Shown piece by piece: positions 1 to 10,845 of a stretch of DNA of 64,000 nucleotides (positions within the stretch are counted from its first letter, which is position 1; every line of letters starts with the position of its first letter). The stretch is from contig CM041465.1 in NCBI GenBank assembly GCA_023213395.1, positions 117,001,741 through 117,065,740 of the forward strand, in the 5' to 3' direction. Below the pieces are notes generated by a model. That model was not told the origin of the DNA, did not search any database, and worked only from the letters and a program-made list of their open reading frames with translations. Source of the stretch: Cycas panzhihuaensis. Its lineage: Eukaryota; Cycadophyta. A program made the translations under genes and the position numbers.

Positions 1-1839
1 TGTGAGGGGGTGTAAAGCCCTCTCGGGAGGATGAGAGGAAGACCGAGTCAGTTGGGAAGGTTTGTTATCCTTGGTAGGGGGTGGTGCCTTACGACGTTGT
101 GAGGGCTTAAGAGGTTTGTTGAGACCAGCTTGGATCTCAATAGCCTCCAACGCCAAACACTTGGCGATCGCAGAGTCACATGTGGTCGCCCCCATCTTGA
201 GGACTTCCACATGAACTTTGGGACGAAGTGCATTGACGAAAAGGTCTCGCTTCAGCTCCTCGGGCAATGTTGCCTTAGTGGAGTGAAGCAAGTTGTGGAA
301 TCGCCGCACAAAGTCATGATTCATCTCGTCGTGACCTTGTTTAAGCGAAAGAAGGGACTTCATTCCGCTCTCGAATGGACGAGCTACATCAAAATAGTTA
401 ATGAACTCGTCCACCAATTGCTGGAATGAATGGATGGAATGGGCAGGGAGACGATAGAACCACTTGAGGGCGTTGCCCTGTAAGGATCGCGGGAACAATT
501 TCATTAAAATGTGGTCGTAAGCCCAGTAATCGATGCATGCCATAGAAAAACTACGCACATGCTCTGCCGGGTCTTGCGACGAAGTTCCATCGAATCTAGG
601 AACTTCAGGGGGATGAGGCAGCAATTTGGTTCGCAACGCCTCAATGGAAAGAGGGGTTGACCTGAAGTCCATGAAGGGGCATGCCCTTGCCTGAACCATA
701 GGATCAACGAATGTTGAAGTAGGTAACGCACAAGGAGCGGATGGGGGTGGAACACCTATCCCTCCTTGAGGCAACGCCCCTTGCTGGAAAGAGGCATGGG
801 GATAGGCGCCTTGGAAGGGAGTCGGGTTCCCTTGTGAAGCCACATCGGATGGAATTACGTTGGAAGATGGGCAAGTGGGATGTGGAACCAGGTTTTGCCC
901 ATATAGGCCACTCGTAGGTGGAGCGACCCCATATGGGTGTAGCGGATCCACCCCATAAACGGGAAGATGGCTTCCTCTACCCTGCCCCCATGGTTGAGAA
1001 GTATACCTTGGGGGAACATAGAAGGAAGCACCAACGTGTTGGGTTTGAGTGTGTGTGGGAGCGGATCCCACATAGCTAGTGGTTGGAATGCTAGTAGGAC
1101 CAATAGGCCTACTAGGAGCAGCATGTACCACATTAGGGGATGGAACATTGGTTTGGTTAGGAATGGGTATGCTAACCTTCAATTGAGGGAAAGACACACC
1201 ATGAGGAGATCCCGAAACACTAGGACCCCGATGAGAAACGGAAGGCGCAACACGTGCCCCCACCGCGGGAACCGGGAATGAATGGGTCACACGCGTGGGC
1301 ACAAAGGGGTTTGTTGTCAAAGGAAGGGTGGATGAGGATGAGGCATGCGGGGGAGGAGCGGAAGAGGAAGAGGCTCCTCCACGAAGGGCAATCTCAAGCC
1401 ATCCAGGACGCGGTTGCAAGCGTGCCGCACAACGACACTCATTGAGAGCTTCAACTACGTCAACAGGAGGAGTCCCTACATACTCGTAAGAGGTAATTGG
1501 AACCTCGAACAAAGTAGGTTCCTCAGAATGCTCCTCATAAGAGTCACCCACTTCGTGGCAAGTCTCAAGAGGAACGTGTCCTTCTACAGCATGGGTAGAA
1601 GGATGAACTTCAAATGAAAGGTGTTGGTCATTTGGGTAATAAAGGGGGTCATCACCCTCTTGGGTGGACCCGGGAATAGAAGAAGGAAAAGCATGGGTTT
1701 CCAAAGTTAAAGTGTGGTAGGTCCAATCGGCGGAGTACCCCTCCATAGCCAGATCGGAATCTAACGAAGGAAGAGGGTGGTACCCAGGATCTTCTAACAA
1801 GGGAGGTAGACCACGCAAATGACGGGAAAAGCGTCGCAT
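1..1839 (-). CDS. gag: gag (capsid polyprotein) of element A, 5' part, intact so far
   Basis: The frame starts at ATG 1839-1837 (ATGCGACGC) and I checked every codon down to base 1: there is no stop, so at least 613 residues are open. The first ~150 residues are acidic and rich in Ser, Thr and Tyr; the middle (about 250-390) is Pro/Gln/Tyr-rich and low complexity; residues about 450-600 hold the conserved capsid-like core, including LKWFY, FINYFDV and LLSLKQG. Family role: gag builds the cytoplasmic particle in which reverse transcription occurs. Start chosen because ATGCGACGC is shared with D, and B carries a mutated version of the same site. The zinc knuckle and protease would lie beyond the window. 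Several shorter reading frames on both strands across this stretch are shadows. Confidence 0.9.
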   Translation of the reverse strand, partial: MRRFSRHLRGLPPLLEDPGYHPLPSLDSDLAMEGYSADWTYHTLTLETHAFPSSIPGSTQEGDDPLYYPNDQHLSFEVHPSTHAVEGHVPLETCHEVGDSYEEHSEEPTLFEVPITSYEYVGTPPVDVVEALNECRCAARLQPRPGWLEIALRGGASSSSAPPPHASSSSTLPLTTNPFVPTRVTHSFPVPAVGARVAPSVSHRGPSVSGSPHGVSFPQLKVSIPIPNQTNVPSPNVVHAAPSRPIGPTSIPTTSYVGSAPTHTQTQHVGASFYVPPRYTSQPWGQGRGSHLPVYGVDPLHPYGVAPPTSGLYGQNLVPHPTCPSSNVIPSDVASQGNPTPFQGAYPHASFQQGALPQGGIGVPPPSAPCALPTSTFVDPMVQARACPFMDFRSTPLSIEALRTKLLPHPPEVPRFDGTSSQDPAEHVRSFSMACIDYWAYDHILMKLFPRSLQGNALKWFYRLPAHSIHSFQQLVDEFINYFDVARPFESGMKSLLSLKQGHDEMNHDFVRRFHNLLHSTKATLPEELKRDLFVNALRPKVHVEVLKMGATTCDSAIAKCLALEAIEIQAGLNKPLKPSQRRKAPPPTKDNKPSQLTRSSSHPPERALHPLT

Positions 1840-1994
1840 GCAAGATCAACCTACAATGTTAGGGAAAGAGAGGGAATGGTAGAACACACGTGTTGGGGGC
1901 TACCCAACGTAGAGATCGAAATAGGTATAAAAAGGACCACAAAAAGGTAGCAAAACCAATGGAAGAGAGCGGAAGCTAGCTCCCTTACTGGCAG

Positions 1995-2012
1995 TCCCTA
2001 GTATGGTCGCCA
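1995..2012 (-). other. Primer-binding site of element A
   Basis: Minus strand TGGCGACCATACTAGGGA lies one base inside the LTR end. Equivalent sites follow the 5' LTRs of B, C and D. The start TGGCGAC with ACT and GGGA further in resembles PBSs primed by tRNA-Arg in Tat elements, as I recall that tRNA; the match has mismatches and should be checked against a tRNA set. Confidence 0.7.
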
Positions 2013-2013
2013 G

Positions 2014-4593
2014 TGGACGCGCGTCTACGGGATAACTACCTGACTAGTAGGTGTGGAGTGAGTGGGTGGTGAAAATATTGAAGGTGGGACCTAAAAGGAG
2101 AGTAACTATCACACAGAGCGCCCCGTGCGCCAGAGCACGAGTTCAGGATTTGCAATGGAGTATGGCTACTATTAGGTGGTCTTTCACCGCTTCGAGCAAG
2201 GGGTGAAGATACGTAAGGCAAACCCGGGTTGACCTAGAGACAGGACTCTCCCACCCTTGGGTGGCCAGAAGGGGGGAAGAGAGGACCTAATGGAGATAGG
2301 CCAAGAGTATGCCTACACAACCTAACCGGGTACACAAGTGATGCGGGAGGCAAAGGACTTGTGTGGTTAAGGAGAGAGAGGGAAAGGTAGGGGAAAGAAG
2401 GCTCTTACAATCTTTCCTACAAATGGTAAAGATACATGTAACAAGATAAATGAAACGTAAACAAATACCAAACCAAATTTTCTCTTTTATCTTTCAATAT
2501 GCTAGTTACTAAGAGAGAAATAAAAGGAAAAAAAAAGGTAGCAAGAGGGAGCGAGACGTGCACCTGGGCCGAGGGCGTGTGTGACGGAAGCCTTCCCGAG
2601 GAGCACCAAACCACTCCGTGTGACGTGCTGGATGCGAGATGTTGCGGCGGGCGAAAGAGGGGGGCTTCCTTACCTTCCCCGAAAAATCAAATGCGAGACC
2701 AAAGAAAGAAAGGAAGCGCCAACTAATAAATGAAACGGCATAAAAATATAACACATGCAAAGTCACACAGGTAATGAGGCCAACCAAGCGGTGCTCTCCG
2801 TGCTTCCCAAATACCTGCAAGCAATAGCGGTCTCTCCCTTCCCAAAGGAAGAACACTAACATGCAACACAAAATTCTAACACTATATGCCTAAATAACAT
2901 AAACGAGAATCTGAATATACATGCGTTAGTGTTAATCCAACAATGAAAGTACCAAAAGAGAGTGACCAAGGTGAAAGTAAATGATTGGGTAAGCCTCGAA
3001 GTGGCCTACCTCCCGCAAATGATGCCCTAACCTCCCCTCAAGAGCCACAAGGCAGCGAGGACAAGGCCAAGAGCAAGGGCTAGAAAATGGCAGCAAAGGG
3101 ACAAAGAGAGGCCCAAGAAAACCCATGGCTAACTAGGATGCTATGAGGAGCAAACCGGGCAGCCAAGAAGAAGGTGAGACAAAGACTAACGGTTGGGACT
3201 TATGAGTGTTGCCCAAACCTGAGCAAAGGGCCCCAAATCAGCACTGCAACTTGTGACAGTGCTAGTTTGGGTGGCCAAAAGAGGGCCTACAAACCCTTAT
3301 CTGCAAGCCAAGAGCAACACAGGGCGAGAGGGAGGCTTTGGAGGGCTTAGAGCCGCTTAGGGAGCATGGAAGGTGGTACAGAATCCACCTAGCTCCTCTC
3401 CAAAACCTATGCTATCCCCCAATGCCGCTACCTTGAGCAGCAAACGTAGGCAAGAGGTACAAAAGAGTAGTAGAACAACCCACAAAAAGGGTGGGAAACT
3501 AACTCTCAAGGAACAAGCAAGAGCAAACAAGCTTAAGCATAAATATCACAAGAAAAACCAATATAAAACAAGGAATACCTAAAAAGGGGAGGCAAGGGGT
3601 TTGCCTCAGCCAAGGAGCAGTGAAGAGGGGCTGAGAAATCAGCCCAGATCTGAAGTAGAGCAAGTTTGAGACCCTGCTACGGAGATGTGAAGGGAAACAC
3701 CTGCACTTGGGGCACTTGTGGGCTGCCTGAGCAAAGATCAACTAGAAGCCACTCCAAAGGGGCCCTCTCCAAGGCGTTTGAGGGGCTGGGAGAATGTCTC
3801 AGCCACGCCAAAGGAGAGCTGGGTGCTGTAAAAGGGGTGCAGGTCCAGTTGCAGCAGCAAACAACTGAGAAGAGTAGAGCAGGAGGATGCTTCCTTAGAG
3901 AGCAATTCCAAAAGTGAGCCAAAAAAGATCCTAAAAATGAGTCAAAAATGGTTTAAGTACTCAAGCAAACCCTAAAGCGAGCGATTAGGACGTGGCTGGG
4001 AGAGAATCATATGCGAGCCACGTGGCGCTTCAATAAATGTGAAATTGCCACGGCGGATTTTTAAAAATAATCTGAGATAGTCATACCATTAATTCTGGCA
4101 GATCATGGATATTCCCAGATCTGAAAATTCCAATGGTATGCACCTGGAGCCAAAAATGGGGCCCACCAACCGCCCAGTCAGCGTATGACCGAAAGGACTA
4201 ATGGGACGCTAGAACACCTACCCGAGGGGTAAACATGCCAACAAACGGGTCCAAGGGAGCAAAAGTAGGGCTCGACCGAGGTGGCAAGTTGACCAAATGA
4301 TGACGAGACATCACACGGGCGGAGGTGGCGTAGGCCTAGTGGATCCTGGAGCGAGGAGGGCAGATGCGAGAAGTAATGTGGTCACCAGGGTGCCACACTC
4401 GCTGGGAGTGTGCCCCTGCTATAGTCGTCATAGGCTAAAATAAGTGTGGATGACTACAAGGTTGCCCCCAAAGTCATACACATGCAGATACGCAAGCAAA
4501 CACCCAATAAAAGAAAGCGATGATAATGCGAGAAACATACCTACACTTACCTGAGTCGGTGATTCCGTATCCATTCCCGGAAGCCGGGAAACA
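2014..4593 (-). repeat. 5' LTR of element A (2580 bp)
   Basis: Boundaries come from alignment with the LTRs of B: TGTTTCCCGG at 4593 and GTCCA at 2014. Visible parts in element direction: a U3 hairpin made of CACACTC and GGAGTGTG (4389-4412 region), a telobox-containing stretch with a TATA-like TACTTAAAC just downstream (about 3952-3961), a splice-donor-like GGGAAGGTAAGG (2661-2680), a conserved GC-rich block (about 2111-2148) and a terminal palindrome GACGCGCGTC (2016-2025). Reading frames inside are not conserved as protein and are treated as noncoding. Confidence 0.88.
2661..2680 (-). promoter_or_regulatory. Conserved splice-donor-like motif in LTR of A
   Basis: Minus strand reads GGGGAAGGTAAGGAAGCCCC. 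The AAG/GTAAGG core matches a plant 5' splice site and recurs at the same relative place in all LTRs of the window. No acceptor has been assigned, so use as a donor is inference. Confidence 0.5.
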
Positions 4594-5918
4594 AGCACAT
4601 TAAACAAAAGGAAATGAATGAAGTAATAAGGCCTATTCTACCTTTAACCAACAAGCAAAGGAAACTAGATGCATGCAATGTATTTATTTTATTTTACTTT
4701 TATTTTTTTCTTTAAATATGAAGCATACTAATGTAAATATGAGACCATCCTTTTAAATACAATATGCACATTTCACTATGAAAGAAAAAAAAAACACTAA
4801 CAAAGAATTTGATAATATGCAATGGTAATTGAAAGATCTTTATATCAAACACACGCCATATTTTCCTTGAATAAATGTTCTATAATGTAAAAGAGAAATT
4901 TCAAAGACATACTACTACTATTTTAAAATAAATTTTTAGACTTCTAAAGTTACATGTAAACAACAAAACTTTAATTATAATCTTTATGCAAGAAAACTAG
5001 TCATATAACTTTAAGATTCTATCCCAATTGGAGCAAGAGAGACTCTAAAAGGATTGTTGGAACTCTAGTAGACTGAAAATTTAAGTATGCATTCTATTTA
5101 ACACTTTTAAATTTTCTTTTAAAAGAAGAAAGTAAACCTAAGATTGAAACCATGCAAGCAATGAAAACAAGACTCCTTTCCTAGTGCAAAAGTCTACCTT
5201 AGAATGGCTCTTTTCTTTCAATTGATCAATTCTTTCAAATTTTCTCCTTTAAAATAAGTAAATAAAGGGAAGCAACAATCACCAGGGTCTAAGCTATAGC
5301 CAAACACAAGCCAAAAGGGAAAAAAACCATTTAAAATACAACCTATTATAGAATAATAAAAAAAGATAGCTATTTGAATGGTGGAGAGATGACCATGCCC
5401 CACCTTATTATACCTCTTATGAACCCCACAAAGTGCTGACCTTTCAACCAATATTCCAAGCTAAAAATACATATAATATTACCACAACAACTAGCCAAAA
5501 GAAAGAGCAAATTCTAAGTAAGAAATAACCTCTAATAGATAGTGAAATAATAAGAAAGTCACATAGGAAAGATCTTACCAATTTAGAAGAGTTTTAAGGC
5601 TACAAAACTTGAAGAACAAACCATCAATATTTGAATATCAATAGATTAGTAAGTCACAACATCAAAATCTGCTATTAATTTCACCCACAAGCATCACTAA
5701 AAGTAATCTTGAATTCACAGTAGTAACAATCCTAAAAAAGTCTCTAAAAATCTCTCAAAATCCATACAAAACTTGAAAATTTCACACTCTAGATCTCAAT
5801 CATAGATAACAATATCTCCCTAATCACTTTATGGTAGTCAAAGGATAAGATTTCATTGAATTTGGGTGTGGCATGTAAAAATCTGGCATGTTGGTTGAGT
5901 TTTACATGCATAATAGTA

Positions 5919-5994
5919 AAAAACATGACTGATCGTGTTTTTAAACCTATAAAAAATGTGACTTTACTCTAAAAACATGACTAGTCACATTTTT
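5919..5994. repeat. Two imperfect palindromes in tandem
   Basis: AAAAACATGACTGATCGTGTTTTT (5919-5942, broken here as two near arms) and a second 24-bp copy at 5971-5994 are each nearly self-complementary and 52 bp apart. They could be ends of a small inverted-repeat element or simple AT-rich hairpins. Confidence 0.4.
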
Positions 5995-6438
5995 GGTAGT
6001 ATAAAAAATGAAACAAATGGAAAAATAAAAATGAGTTCATAAAAAAGTTAAAAATTAATTTTTAATCACAAATTTAAGTACAAATAACTTTACAGATAAG
6101 GAAAGAGGCTCGAAACAAGATAAAAATGATGAGCACAAGCCAAAAAATGATCAAAAACATGAATCGTGGATGAAATCAAGAATAAAACTTAAAAATGTAA
6201 CATTTTAAAGGAAAATTAGATTGAAGTGATTGTGAAAGGAAAATTTTAGTGCTGTAGTATTAGTCATCGACAGGTAATAGCATAATACACATCACATCAT
6301 CATCCATCATGCATCATAAAGCAAAAACATGGCCTAACTCATCACAAAACAAGTCTATCATTCATTTTCTCATGAAATCATACCATAACTACATCAAAAA
6401 TCACAAAAATATATAAGAGGTTAGAATTTATTGAAACA

Positions 6439-6451
6439 TTTACCCCCTTAA
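6439..6451 (-). other. Candidate polypurine tract of relic element F
   Basis: Forward TTACCCCCTTAAC reads as a purine run on the minus strand, immediately after a GAAACA that resembles the LTR terminus. The flanking AGAAGCTCATACTCC also resembles the sequence beside the tracts of D and E. Confidence 0.4.
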
Positions 6452-6763
6452 CACCAGAAGCTCATACTCCAAGAAGAAAGTAGGATGGTGAGAGGTGGCA
6501 ATGATGAAGGTGATATCTTCTCTTAAATGTAAAGGGAATTAAATGAAGTATGTGAATGGTGAGGTGAAGAAGCCTTACAATCTAACTTGAAACAAATTTC
6601 CTATGATAATAAGACTAAAAGGATCTTACTAACCACTCTACATAAAAGAACTAGGTTTCTAGTACCAAAATGATATTACTTACACCTCTTACTCAAAAAG
6701 ACTGGGAACCTATCATCACTAGCACCCAAAAGGACTAAGTATTCATCATCAAAGAAAGGTTAT

Positions 6764-6906
6764 CTAATACCCACAAACTAGATGAAACTTCCCTACTAAA
6801 GAAATATTACCTAATGCCCATAAATTGGATGGGACTTTACTACCAAATACCCATAAACTGGATGGGACTTTACTACCAAATTCCCACAAACTGAATGGGA
6901 CTTTAA
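6764..6906. repeat. Short tandem repeat, unit about 33 bp, roughly four copies
   Basis: Units contain CCCATAAACTGGATGGGACTTTAC with small changes, the last three being clearest (6810-6906). No coding sense is apparent. Confidence 0.7.
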
Positions 6907-6989
6907 TGTACAATTGGTCAATGTTTATTTCTCTTTAACCACACATCGAAGGGAAATATTTTTATTGCAGCAAAAATGATAAACTATTA

Positions 6990-7262
6990 TAGTTGTCAAG
7001 CTCATTAATAGGTGACTCTTTGAAGTAATCCATCATAATTTAACCTTATTAATAGGGTGGAGGCCTTTAGAGGTTGATTATCATAGTTTAACCTCATTAA
7101 CAATCAAATTTGGAGGGTTCCCTCTCATAGTTTAGGCTTTTTAACAGGTAGGAGGGACTAAGAGCTAGATACTGTCATAGTTTTGGCTCTTTAACAAATG
7201 AAAGAAGGCTCGAAGCTATGTATCTTATCATAGTTTAGGCTCATAAATAGGTGAAGGAGAGT
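6990..7262. repeat. Degenerate repeats built on CATAGTTTAACCTCATTAA
   Basis: Five or six imperfect copies of TCATAGTTTAGGCTC/TTTAACAGGTG spaced about 55 bp apart. The seed motif is the same as a unique segment next to aRNH in D (about 41495) and E (about 58150), so this looks like local amplification of internal Tat sequence in relic F. Confidence 0.55.
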
Positions 7263-7513
7263 TTAGAGCAAATATCCTTGAAGACCAAGACATTGATTTG
7301 TATAAAAAGAATGAGTGTGAGGTAGTGGATTGTGTCTACAAAGGAAGGTGAGCTCCAGGAAAAATTGAACATATCCAAAAATGATAATTGAACCTATCAA
7401 AGCAAAAATAAAGAGTTTTTAGCATTCTGGAGTAATTTTGATGATAATGACAACTAAAAAGGAGTATAATCCACTTTGATAGGTTCCATAAATGTTGGAG
7501 AAAATTCTACCTC

Positions 7514-7532
7514 AAAAAAAAAAAAAAAAAAA
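7514..7532. repeat. Poly(A) run
   Basis: Nineteen consecutive A residues. There is no target duplication or retroposed gene beside it that I can see. Confidence 0.9.
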
Positions 7533-7953
7533 GAGCCCCTTCCTTTTGTTAAGAAAATTGATAAGAAATAAATTCTATTGTCACAAGAGGGAGAAGAAAA
7601 ATGATCTACTCAGAGGTAATTTCTCTCATTTTTGAGGCAATCAGGAGCTCTTTTTCATAGAGGATTGACTCTAGAGGACTATCATCAAGAGAATGGAGTA
7701 GAGGGCTAGATATCTAGTAAGTTAGAATTATTATTATTTTTATTATTTTAGCTTTTTTGTTAAAAAGTGTAGTGATGCAGTGAAAAAAATATGAACACTA
7801 CACTAAAAACATAATGAATTAGTATAAAACATGATAATAGAGAGAACAATATAGCTTTGTAATTTAGGAGAGTCAGAGAAAATCATATTTTTTATTGTGA
7901 AATTACCCCTTTCACTGTGAAGTTATATTTTTAATACAATAGTTACACTTTTG

Positions 7954-7958
7954 GAGCC
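7954..7958. repeat. Left target site duplication of element B (GAGCC)
   Basis: GAGCC directly precedes the 5' LTR and the same five bases follow the 3' LTR at 24779-24783, the 5-bp duplication expected of Ty3/gypsy integrase. Confidence 0.9.
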
Positions 7959-10674
7959 TATTTCCTGGCTTCCGGGAATGGATACGAAATTGCCGACTCA
8001 GGTAAGTGCAGGTATGCTTCTCACCTTATCACCTCTTTCTTTTGATGAGTGTTTGCTCGCATGTTTGCATGTTTGTGGCCTTGTAGACGATTTTGTCTTC
8101 ATCTACACTTATTTAGCCTATGATGATTATAGTAGGGGTACACTCCCAGCAAGTGTGACACCCTGGTGGCCACTCCACTTCCCGCATTTAGCCCTCTTTG
8201 CTCCAAGATCCACTTGACTTGCGCCACCTCTACTCGTGTGATGACCCGTCATTGTCTGGTTGACTTGCCACATCATTTGAATCCTATTTTTTCTCTTCTG
8301 GACTTGTTTGTTAGCTTGTTTACCCTTAGGTAGGTGTCTCGGCCCTCTATTAGCCATTTTTGTCATTTGCCCACTGACTCAGTTTTGCCTGCAGGGCTGC
8401 CTCCGCAATGCCGAATTTCATGATCTGACAAAGAAAATTTACGGTACCACAAATTTTGCGGTAGGATGACTGTTTTAATTTATTTTTTAAAAATATGCCA
8501 TGGCATTTTTGCATTTATTATGAAACTGCCATGTGTCTTGCGACTTAACTCACTACCAACTACGCCCTAATCGCTCGCTTTAGGGTTTGGGTTGGGTATT
8601 TAAGTCATCATTTACTTATTTTTGAGGACTTTTGCTCATTTTTGGATTGCTCCTTAAGGAAACCACCCTGTGCTCTGCTATTTTCTACTGCTCTACTGCT
8701 GCTATAGGACCTGCACCTCTCCTCCATTGCCCAGCTCTCTTTTGGTGTGGCTAGGACATCTTCCCAGCCCTTCACACACCTTGGAGAGGGCCCCTTTGGA
8801 GAGATCTCAGCGGATTCTTGCCCGGGTAGCCATCAAGCATTCCAAGTGCAGGTGTTCTTCCTCCAACTCCACTAGTAGGGTTCCAAACCTGCTACACCAC
8901 AGTTTTTGGGCTGATTTCTCAGCCCCTCCTTACCAGCCCTTGACTGAGGCAAGAGCCTCTCCCCCCTCTTCTTAGGTATTCATTGATTTGAGCTATTTTT
9001 CCTATTCAATTGATGCTCTATTTTGCTTGTCCTCTTGCTTGGGTTTTTGGAGGTTATTTTCCTCTTTGTATTGGGCTATTTTACTCCTGTTATTGGTGCC
9101 TCCTTGCCTATGTTTATTGCTTAAGGCAACGGCTAAGAGGGGTTGCATAGGGTTTGGGAGAGACTTGGGTGGATTCCATACCACCTTCCACGCTCCTCAA
9201 GCAGCTTTTAGCCCCCCAAACCTTCCCTCTTATCCCGTGCTATCCTTGGCACTTAAACAAGGGTTTGTTGGGCCTTCCTTAGCTACTGAAATCAACACTG
9301 TTACATGTTGCAACACTGGTTTGAGCGCTTGTGCTCAGGTCTGAGCAACTCACGTAAGTCCCGACCGCTTGTTCTTTGCCCAACTCCTTTCCCGGTAGCC
9401 CAATTTACTCTTCATAGTACCCCGACTTGCAGTAGGTCCTCTTTGGATCCTTTCAACTCTCTTGCTATTGTTTCCAGCCATCTTTCTTAGCCTTACCCTC
9501 GCTGCCTTATGGATTTTGGGGGGGGGATTGGGGTTGTTCTTTGCGGGAGGTGGGCCACTCTAAGGCTTACCAGTTACTTTCCATTTGCTTTGGTTATCCT
9601 CCTTTACATATTATCATCCTTATGTTGATACTAACATATGCGTGTTTAAGTTTATATTTGTTTTGCATAGACATGTATTATTAGGATTTTTCCATTACAT
9701 GTTAGTACCCTTTCTCCGGAAAAAGGGGAGGTTGTCGTTTACTTGCAAGTGTTCGGGAAGCGCAAATGACCTTTCTCCATTTGTCCCTTTGTCGGTAAGC
9801 ACATTCATTCATGTTGTGTTTTTGATACTTCATTTATTGCTAGTACTTGGTCCCTTTCTTTCCTTTATTGTGTACTTTAGTATTCTTCTGGGGAAGGTAA
9901 GGGAGCCCCTCATTCCGATCCACCATAACTCTTCACGACCACCGCACCTTGTGGAGTAGTTTTGAGTGCCTCCGGGGAGCATCACCATTATGACATACTT
10001 CCGTTCTGGGTACATGCTCTTGCTTCACTCGGTCACCTTTTCCTTTTGAATTTCCTTTACATAGTAGTAATTAACTCATTGGAAATAGAAAGGAAATCAA
10101 CCTTGCTTTTGGTTCATACTTTATTTACTTTATTGCTTACATCTTCTTTATTCGTAGGAAAAGGTCTTAGGAAACCTCCCCTCTCCTCTTTTCCTTCCTC
10201 TTGCCATGCAAGCTTCCTTCCCTCTTTATTATTTGTGTACTTGGTTAGTTTACTTAGGCATACCTTGACCCACCTCCTTGGGTCATCCCTCTTACTTTCC
10301 CTTGGTTCCCTGCTTTGTCGGATAACCAAGGTGACCCCGTTCATAGGCCGCCTACTTGCCTATCCTTCCTTGTTTCCTGTTGCTCTAGGGAAACCCTCGA
10401 AGGTCTCTCTCCTTTCCCTTTCGGCCATCCAAGGGTGGGAGGATCCTTCCCTTAGGTCAACCCAGGCTAACCATACACCTCTTTACCTCTTGTTTGAAGT
10501 GGGGGGATCATCCTTTAGTAGCTATATTCCATTACAGGTCTCGAACTCGTGCTCCGGTGCACGGGGCACCCTGCGTAGTACTTGCCCTACTTATAGGTCC
10601 CTTTTTCGATCATATTATCAGCCGCTCTTACCATTCCTATTTAATTAGGTAGCTATCCCATAGATGTGCATCAA
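7959..10674 (+). repeat. 5' LTR of element B (2716 bp)
   Basis: Begins TATTTCCTGG (TG changed to TA) and ends GCATCAA just before the PBS. Contains the U3 hairpin CACACT/AGTGTG (about 8140-8160), a telobox-like stretch at 8570-8590, a TATA-like TATTTAAG at 8597-8604, the donor-like GGGAAGGTAAGG at 9891-9909 and the GC-rich block at 10541-10578. Long frames such as 9962-10648 (228 codons) are pyrimidine-rich LTR sequence and not conserved in frame in the 3' LTR. Confidence 0.92.
8597..8604 (+). promoter_or_regulatory. TATA-like box of element B 5' LTR
   Basis: TATTTAAG follows a telobox-containing stretch (TTTAGGGTTTGGG). The same arrangement is present in the 3' LTR at 22722-22729, in E at 57200-57207 (minus) and, with a true TATA, in C and D. 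Likely the element promoter. Confidence 0.55.
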
Positions 10675-10675
10675 C

Positions 10676-10693
10676 TGGCAACCATATTGGGGA
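10676..10693 (+). other. Primer-binding site of element B
   Basis: TGGCAACCATATTGGGGA two bases inside the LTR; compared with A it carries C-to-T and G-to-A changes. Followed by the leader to the gag start. Confidence 0.7.
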
Positions 10694-10845
10694 CTGCTAG
10701 TAAGGGAGCTAGTTTCTGCTCTCTTCTGTTGGTTTTGCTACCTTTTTGTGGTCCTTTTCCTACTTCGATCTCTTCGTTGGGCAGCCCCCAATGCGTGTGC
10801 CTTTACCGCTCTCTCTTTTTTCCTAACATTGTTGGTTGACCTTGC

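Larger units (their letters stand above)
1..4593 (-). mobile_element. Element A: Tat-type Ty3/gypsy retrotransposon, 5' part, runs off left edge
   Basis: Read on the minus strand the order is 5' LTR (4593-2014), PBS (2012-1995), leader, then gag from 1839 to the window edge. The LTR begins TGTTTCCCGG and ends GTCCA, the same termini as the 3' LTR of element B. The five bases outside the LTR (4594-4598, AGCAC) would be one half of a target duplication whose partner is beyond the window. Gag has no stop codon in the visible 613 codons, so this looks like the youngest copy here. The pol, accessory gene and 3' LTR cannot be seen. Confidence 0.9.
4594..7953. other. AT-rich interval: relic of an older minus-strand Tat element (F)
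   Basis: No intact gene is visible. At 6431-6452 the sequence GAAACATTTACCCCCTTAACACC resembles the LTR-end plus polypurine junction of minus-strand elements D and E (GGGAAACACTGCCCCCTTGG), and at 7080-7103 CATAGTTTAACCTCATTA matches the segment that lies between polypurine tract and aRNH in D and E. This suggests a decayed 3' LTR up to about 6438 and internal sequence after it. Element A (left) and element B (right) both inserted into it. Most of 4600-6430 is AT-rich with nothing else I recognise. Confidence 0.4.

Noticed and set aside
130-429. Plus-strand frames over the left edge (also 967-1617)
   Set aside because: Shadows of the continuous minus-strand gag of element A.
3373-3922. Frames in LTR of A (plus and minus)
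   Set aside because: LTR sequence; equivalents in B and E are not open.
7514-7532. Poly(A) run as a LINE or SINE tail
   Set aside because: No element body, target duplication or Pol III boxes found beside it.
9962-10648. 228-codon plus-strand frame in the 5' LTR of B
   Set aside because: Lies wholly in the LTR, is pyrimidine-rich, and the 3' LTR copy stops after 119 codons; no known domain.
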